DNA of 26,476 nt from Flavobacteriales bacterium (lineage in GTDB: Bacteria > Bacteroidota > Bacteroidia > Flavobacteriales > Flavobacteriaceae): the NCBI GenBank assembly GCA_027033875.1, contig JALVKK010000217.1, positions 1 to 26,476 on the forward strand. The letters are read 5' to 3'. A program made the position numbers and the translations under genes. The notes under the pieces were generated by a model. The model was given only the letters and a program-made list of their open reading frames with translations, made no database searches and was not told the DNA's origin. How positions within the stretch are numbered: the first letter of the stretch is position 1; each line of letters begins with the position of its first letter. Of this stretch, positions 22,820 to 26,476 are shown in pieces.

Positions 22820-24031
22820 TTATTCTTTCCCGTCAACGTAATTCTGTAAATATTTAAACCGTTCCGTCAATCGTCCGTTTTCCGTCATTTTGGCGCGGGC
22901 TAAAATACCGTCTTTATCACCGTTAAAGAAAGCGGGAATAATATGTTTTTCAAAATTTTGACCAAAACCTTCCGAAGCGTCACGGGCTATTTCATTGGGA
23001 AGATTATCTACCGTCATACAAGCAATGGCGTTTTCTTTTTTATAATCTGTTTCTTTGCCGGTAACAGGGTCGTAGCCGTAAATGGGGTCGGCAATGCTTG
23101 AAGCTTTGATAGTGGTAGCTACCGGTCCGCCTATATCACAACTGATATCACCTACAACTTTTATTTTGTTGTCAGGGGCGAGTAGGTGTTCACGGGTTAA
23201 AATGTAAGGCGCTCCTTGACCGTAAAAATGTCCGGCTATATATACATCGGACACTTTTGTAAATTTTTCAAAATCGCCGTAAAAACCTTCGGGGTGCGTA
23301 AAAAACTCTTGAAAATCAAAGACTTTACCTTCTTTGTGTTTGTTGTACCAATCCACGTCAATTTGGGTGTAAACCGGTTCGTTAAAACGGTCTTTTAAAA
23401 AGGATTGGGGAGATACTTCTCTAAGTCTCATAGCATCTAAAATTTCTTTGGCACCGTTACCAACGCGACCTTTTCCGGTCAAAACAATTTTGATGGGGGG
23501 TATCAAACTTTTGATACTTTTTAAGGTTTTTATCAGTTCGGCTTTGTCTTTCAAATCGATAGCTCGCGGAATATCAAACAAGCCGGATTTTTTACCGTAA
23601 GTTCTAATGGTATTATAAGTACCGACTACGCCGGCGTAATAGCCGAAGGCGACCAAACGCATACCTTTATCATCAACAAGGGTTTCGTGATCGTAAAAAG
23701 TGATATTTTTATCTAAAATAGCCCGTAATAATTTACGGTTATATGGTTGTTTTTTGATGGTATGAGAAAAGAAAAAATAGGTTTTGTTTGGAATTAAAGC
23801 CGCAACAGGCACTTCTTTTACACCTAACAAAACATCGGCGTCAGCGACATCTTCTACAACTTTGATACCGGCGTCTCTGTACTCTGCATCCGAATATGCT
23901 CTCAAATCGGAAGTTTCGACTATAATTTTCAAATCAGAATACAGGTCGGTTAGTTCTTTGGCTTGTGCCGGTGTAAGTACGACTCGTCGGTCAGGTGGAT
24001 TCTTGCGTTCTTTGATAAGCGCTATTTTCAT
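22820..24031 (-). CDS. Saccharopine-dehydrogenase-like NAD(P) enzyme
   Basis: The 403-residue protein belongs to the alanine dehydrogenase / PNT / Lys1-type saccharopine dehydrogenase group. It starts MKIALIKERKNPPDRRVVLTPAQA, the family's substrate arginine/lysine motif. LLGVKEVP, TYFFFSHTIKKQPYNRKLL and FGYYAGVVGTYNTIRTYG follow. The nucleotide motif is VLTGKGRVGNGAKEIL (about 182-197), and GDISCDIGGPVATTIKASSIADPIYGYDP near residue 300 is strongly Lys1-like. The fungal enzyme makes lysine from saccharopine. In Bacteroidota the role is more likely lysine degradation or an unassigned reaction, and no lysine genes are nearby. The ATG at 24031 has a promoter box 36 bases out. It converges on the GATase-like gene with a 40-base gap. 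Confidence 0.85.
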   Translation of the reverse strand: MKIALIKERKNPPDRRVVLTPAQAKELTDLYSDLKIIVETSDLRAYSDAEYRDAGIKVVEDVADADVLLGVKEVPVAALIPNKTYFFFSHTIKKQPYNRKLLRAILDKNITFYDHETLVDDKGMRLVAFGYYAGVVGTYNTIRTYGKKSGLFDIPRAIDLKDKAELIKTLKSIKSLIPPIKIVLTGKGRVGNGAKEILDAMRLREVSPQSFLKDRFNEPVYTQIDVDWYNKHKEGKVFDFQEFFTHPEGFYGDFEKFTKVSDVYIAGHFYGQGAPYILTREHLLAPDNKIKVVGDISCDIGGPVATTIKASSIADPIYGYDPVTGKETDYKKENAIACMTVDNLPNEIARDASEGFGQNFEKHIIPAFFNGDKDGILARAKMTENGRLTERFKYLQNYVDGKE

Positions 24032-24066
24032 ATATTATATTATTGAGTTTTTTTTTTCAAGTTTTG

Positions 24067-24074
24067 CAAAGATA
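24067..24074 (-). promoter_or_regulatory. Bacteroidota-type -7 box for the saccharopine-dehydrogenase-like gene
   Basis: Minus-strand TATCTTTG fits TAnnTTTG in the 47-base gap after anmK, giving a predicted leader of about 30 bases. A -33 element is not clear. Confidence 0.45.
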
Positions 24075-24078
24075 AGTT

Positions 24079-25152
24079 TTATTGTTGACTTTTAAAAGCG
24101 TCAAAAACCACTCCGCTACTATGGTCTATTCTGCTACCTGTAACACTTGATAAAATGTTTATGTTATTTTGTTCTTTGAGCAATCCGAGTAGTCCGAAAA
24201 CCAAGGCTTCTTTGTAGTCAACCAATATTTTGTCCGGTATGATAACTTTTGAGGTGGTATGCTTGTCAATTTGTTGCATCAAGTAATCGTTGTGTGCGCC
24301 ACCGCCTGTTATTAACAAAGTGCCACCGGTTGTTTTCCGACCTATTTGTATGGCGATATGTTCCACATAAGTTTTTAATATATCGTTGATTTTCAACGAG
24401 AAAGAATCAATAAGAGGTAAAATCTTATCTGTTACGAACTTCCAACCTAACGATTTTGGTTTTTCTGTTTGATAATAATCCAAACGGTTTAAAGTCTCTA
24501 GCAATTCCGCATTAATTTTTCCCGAAGCAGCTAATTGCCCTTTGTCATCATAAGGAAGATTTAATTTACCGACATAATGATTTAAAACAATATTTGCCGG
24601 ACAAATATCGTAGGCAAGACGTTTGCCGTTTTTTTCAAAAGAAATATTAGCAAATCCGCCGATGTTTAAACAGTAATCATATTGTCCGAACAAATACCGG
24701 TCACCGACAGGTACCAACGGCGCCCCTTGACCACCGAGAGCGACATCTTGTGTGCGAAAATCACAAATAGTTTTGATACCCGTAACGGCATTGATATGCG
24801 CCCCACTTCCTATTTGGGTCGTATAACCGGCTCCGGGACGGTGAAAAATCGTCTGCCCGTGTGAGGCGATTAAATCAATCTTGACAATATGATGCCGTTT
24901 GACAAAAGCATTTATTCGCTCGCCTAAATAAATTCCATATTGAGCATCAAGATGTGCCAGTTCTACTGCTGACATTTCATAAGCATTTTTTAAATCTGTT
25001 TGCCATTTTGTATCATACGCTATGGTTTCGGCTGTGAGAATCTCAAAATTTTGTAAATTGTTCAAATTGAATTTGATATATGCTAAATCCAAGCCGTCTA
25101 GTGACGTGCCACTCATCAGTCCGATAACGTATTTGAAGGTTTTTTGATTCAT
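24079..25152 (-). CDS. anmK: Anhydro-N-acetylmuramic acid kinase
   Basis: AnmK cleaves and phosphorylates 1,6-anhydro-MurNAc to MurNAc-6-phosphate, recycling cell-wall sugar. The 357-residue length is typical. Residues 9-24 read VIGLMSGTSLDGLDLA, the phosphate-binding hallmark. DLIASHGQTIFHRPG, CDFRTQDVALGGQGAPLVPVGDRYLF, NIGGFANISF, DICPANIVLNHYVGKLNLPYDDKGQLA and the C-terminal TLLITGGGAHNDYLMQQI complete the family pattern. It is cytoplasmic. The ATG at 25152 lies 18 bases inside a strict promoter box. MurQ is not in the window. The next gene on the strand has its own promoter. Confidence 0.95.
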   Translation of the reverse strand: MNQKTFKYVIGLMSGTSLDGLDLAYIKFNLNNLQNFEILTAETIAYDTKWQTDLKNAYEMSAVELAHLDAQYGIYLGERINAFVKRHHIVKIDLIASHGQTIFHRPGAGYTTQIGSGAHINAVTGIKTICDFRTQDVALGGQGAPLVPVGDRYLFGQYDYCLNIGGFANISFEKNGKRLAYDICPANIVLNHYVGKLNLPYDDKGQLAASGKINAELLETLNRLDYYQTEKPKSLGWKFVTDKILPLIDSFSLKINDILKTYVEHIAIQIGRKTTGGTLLITGGGAHNDYLMQQIDKHTTSKVIIPDKILVDYKEALVFGLLGLLKEQNNINILSSVTGSRIDHSSGVVFDAFKSQQ

Positions 25153-25169
25153 TTTGTTTGATTCTATGG

Positions 25170-25177
25170 CAAATTTA
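25170..25177 (-). promoter_or_regulatory. Bacteroidota-type -7 box for anmK
   Basis: Minus-strand TAAATTTG fits TAnnTTTG, with predicted transcription start near 25164 and a leader of about 11 bases. No -33 TTTG seen. Confidence 0.5.
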
Positions 25178-25218
25178 ATGATTTTCGCTTAATAGGTGTT
25201 GACTTAATGCCGCTAATG

Positions 25219-25250
25219 CACTAATGATGACCGGTATTTGTGAATTAGTG
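25219..25250. promoter_or_regulatory. Operator-like inverted repeat over a promoter
   Basis: CACTAAT (25219-25225) and ATTAGTG (25244-25250) are perfect inverted 7-mers 18 bases apart. The -33 element (25237-25240) of the promoter for the 25334 gene lies between them, and the -7 box follows 8 bases later. The two half-sites are centred about 25 bases apart, a bit over two helical turns, which suits a dimeric regulator. No regulator gene is adjacent. Confidence 0.35.
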
Positions 25251-25266
25251 GAAACTAGTATATTTG
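25237..25266 (+). promoter_or_regulatory. Full Bacteroidota promoter for the 25334 gene
   Basis: TTTG (25237-25240), 18 bases, then TATATTTG (25259-25266): both the -33 and -7 elements with good spacing. Transcription start near 25272 would leave a 60-base leader, longer than the others here. Confidence 0.6.
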
Positions 25267-25297
25267 CAGAAAAAATATTTAATATTTTCTTTAACAA

Positions 25298-25319
25298 CTT
25301 GCGTTTTGGCAAGATTTTT
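25298..25319 (+). terminator. Leader hairpin with T run (possible attenuator)
   Basis: CTTGC (25298-25302) pairs with GCAAG (25309-25313) over a six-base loop. ATTTTT follows at 25314-25319, inside the predicted 5' leader of the 25334 gene. The stem is short, so it may be a weak attenuator or chance. Confidence 0.3.
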
Positions 25320-25333
25320 GTATTTGTGTTTAT

Positions 25334-25702
25334 ATGAAAATGTCAATCAGCATACCACAAAAAAATCCAAGTATTTACGAAAATAAAGATTCTTTTCAGA
25401 AGCGAATACAACAAATTATTTCGACCAAATGGCATTTGAAAAGCATTTTGGAAACCGGAATAGTTACTGACGAGGCAAATTTTGAAGATGTTGAAATCGT
25501 TTTTAGCGAATATCACATCTACGCTTTGTATGGTAACAGGGTTGATAAATTCAAATATAAGTTTTTAAGCCCTAAAACTTTTTCTGTAACTATTGAAGGC
25601 GAGAATGTCAAGTGCCGTATCAAAGAATTGACAAGTGAAAAGATGGTTTTTCATGCCGATTTTCGACAATCTCATTTTATTTTGGAATTGGAAGCGGTAT
25701 AA
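25334..25702 (+). CDS. Hypothetical protein, small beta-rich
   Basis: I do not recognise this 122-residue protein. It has no signal peptide or membrane segment and looks cytoplasmic. The first 45 residues are polar and partly helical (KDSFQKRIQQIISTKWHLKS). The rest alternates short strands (FEDVEIVFSEYHIYALYG, KFKYKFLSPKTFSVTIEG, VKCRIKELTSEKMVFHADF, HFILELEA), which could form a small barrel of lipocalin-like type, though no family motif is present. Codon use resembles its neighbours. It has the best promoter in the window, an operator-like repeat over it and a leader hairpin, so its expression is probably controlled. The ATG at 25334 is preferred. A second ATG lies at 25340. Confidence 0.65.
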   Translation: MKMSISIPQKNPSIYENKDSFQKRIQQIISTKWHLKSILETGIVTDEANFEDVEIVFSEYHIYALYGNRVDKFKYKFLSPKTFSVTIEGENVKCRIKELTSEKMVFHADFRQSHFILELEAV

Positions 25703-25741
25703 AATCACAAGTTGGTCTTTTTAGGTTCGTAAAATTTAGCT

Positions 25742-25749
25742 TAAATTTG
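25742..25749 (+). promoter_or_regulatory. Bacteroidota-type -7 box for the 25768 gene
   Basis: TAAATTTG fits TAnnTTTG, 18 bases before the ATG at 25768, predicting a leader of about 13 bases. Confidence 0.5.
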
Positions 25750-25767
25750 TAGCAAAACTTATTTGCT

Positions 25768-26292
25768 ATGGATTATTTTGCTCAAATTATTGAAGGACTT
25801 AAATACGCCTTGCCGGCTGCTGTTACCGGCTATACTACTTACTATTTTTTAAACCGTTTTTATCGTTACGAGGAGAAAAAACAATTGCTCAAAGCCAAAG
25901 CCGACCTCAAAAAACACGCTTTGCCGGTACGTCTGCAGGCTTATGAGCGTTTGGCATTGTTTTTAGAACGCATTTCTCCTGCCAAATTACTCCAACATAT
26001 CAAACCTGACAACGAGGATAAACAACAATTTGAGATGTCTTTGGTTTTTCAAATTCAAAGTGAGTTTGAACACAATTTGAGCCAACAAATTTATGTATCC
26101 GACAAATGTTGGGACATGATTGTAACCTCAAAAAATGCCATGTTGATGTTTATCAAACAAACTTCAGAGGATGCGTCGGTACAAACAGCTTCCGACTTAC
26201 AAAATATGTTATTGGAACGTTCTGCTAATGACGAACTCCCGACCAAAATCGGTTTGGCTTATATCAGAAATGAAGTTACGGAGTTATTGTAG
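25768..26292 (+). CDS. Conserved Bacteroidota hypothetical protein, one membrane segment
   Basis: A 174-residue protein of a conserved Bacteroidota family with no known function. Residues 8-30 (EGLKYALPAAVTGYTTYYFLNRF) form a single N-terminal membrane segment, and the remaining cytoplasmic part is helical. LRLQAYERL-type motif: here LPVRLQAYERLALFLERISPAKLL (51-74), the most conserved-looking block. FQIQSEFEHNLSQQIYVSDKCWDMIVTSKNAMLMFI follows, and the end reads GLAYIRNEVTELL. The amphipathic helices suggest a membrane-anchored coiled-coil or scaffold role, but this is inference. It has its own promoter box 18 bases before the start. The transposase fragment follows 33 bases after its stop. 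Confidence 0.75.
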   Translation: MDYFAQIIEGLKYALPAAVTGYTTYYFLNRFYRYEEKKQLLKAKADLKKHALPVRLQAYERLALFLERISPAKLLQHIKPDNEDKQQFEMSLVFQIQSEFEHNLSQQIYVSDKCWDMIVTSKNAMLMFIKQTSEDASVQTASDLQNMLLERSANDELPTKIGLAYIRNEVTELL

Positions 26293-26325
26293 TAATTTGT
26301 TGAATTAGAAAAAAGATACAAACCG

Positions 26326-26476
26326 TTGGAAAAATATAAAAATAAATATCGAATTAAATCGCATCGTTTACCCGGTTGGGATTATTCCGGAAATGGTATG
26401 TATTTTTTAACATTTGTAACCCAAGAACGTGTTTGTAATTTAGGAAAAATCGTTGAAACACAAAGACCCCATGTTG
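26326..26476 (+). CDS. REP-associated tyrosine transposase (RAYT), 5' fragment
   Basis: The frame from a TTG at 26326 runs off the window edge after 50 codons. It begins (M)EKYKNKYRIKSHRLPGWDYS, followed by GNGMYFLTFVTQERVCNLGKI, the characteristic start of IS200-like Y1 transposases of the REP-associated (RAYT) group, which act on single-stranded DNA at palindromic REP sequences. The catalytic HUH and tyrosine motifs would lie beyond the window. The first in-frame ATG (26398) falls after the conserved opening, so TTG is the likely start. A stop at 26293-26295 bounds the frame. Whether the gene is intact cannot be judged here. Confidence 0.7.
   Translation, partial: MEKYKNKYRIKSHRLPGWDYSGNGMYFLTFVTQERVCNLGKIVETQRPHV

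Overview
The window is a chromosomal core segment of a low-GC member of the Bacteroidota, most like the Flavobacteriia. Four things point there: lineage-typical families (PUR/DUF3276, long NusB, DUF1573 and DUF4136 lipoproteins, LysM plus periplasmic-binding-fold protein); the gene order dnaA / low-molecular-weight phosphatase / RsmI-like methylase; almost no Shine-Dalgarno sequences; and the Bacteroidota promoter box TAnnTTTG in front of 11 transcription units on both strands. I see no rRNA, tRNA, CRISPR array or complete mobile element.

Layout. 1-333: mostly non-coding, with a start-less coding remnant (97-252, minus) and the terminator of the DUF3276 gene. 334-7104: DUF3276 gene (minus) diverging from nusB, a DUF1573 lipoprotein, a polytopic membrane protein overlapping prmA, then clpS and a LysM/binding-fold protein. 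7126-10977 (minus): aroA, nadA, nadB, giving EPSP synthase and the two enzymes from aspartate to quinolinate. 11153-11830: a divergent diacylglycerol-kinase-like gene, closed by a long bidirectional hairpin shared with the gene facing it. 11890-17104 (minus, six genes): dnaA, LMW phosphatase, RsmI-like methylase, DUF4136 lipoprotein, short-chain dehydrogenase, Cys/Met-metabolism PLP enzyme. 17314-22779 (plus): YbgC-like thioesterase, pdxJ, alpha/beta hydrolase, Fur-family regulator, dnaB, and an exported GATase1-fold-like protein overlapping dnaB. 22820-25152 (minus): anmK, then a saccharopine-dehydrogenase-like gene. 25334-26476 (plus): two proteins of unknown function and the 5' end of a REP-associated (Y1) transposase cut by the window edge.

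The initiator (dnaA) and replicative helicase (dnaB) genes lie about 3 kb apart on opposite strands around an AT-rich divergent gap. That gap is the obvious oriC candidate, but it has no perfect DnaA box. NadB/NadA feed NAD synthesis and PdxJ makes PLP, which the Cys/Met enzyme uses. AnmK recycles cell-wall anhydroMurNAc. Most of the window is ordinary housekeeping. The less ordinary items are the histidine-rich membrane protein beside prmA, the exported GATase-like protein fused by overlap to dnaB, a PLP enzyme lacking the methionine-gamma-lyase signature residues, a kinase-like protein with a broken GGDGT motif, a Fur protein without its usual CxxC, and an operator-like inverted repeat over the promoter at 25237-25266. 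I found no clear new multi-gene system.
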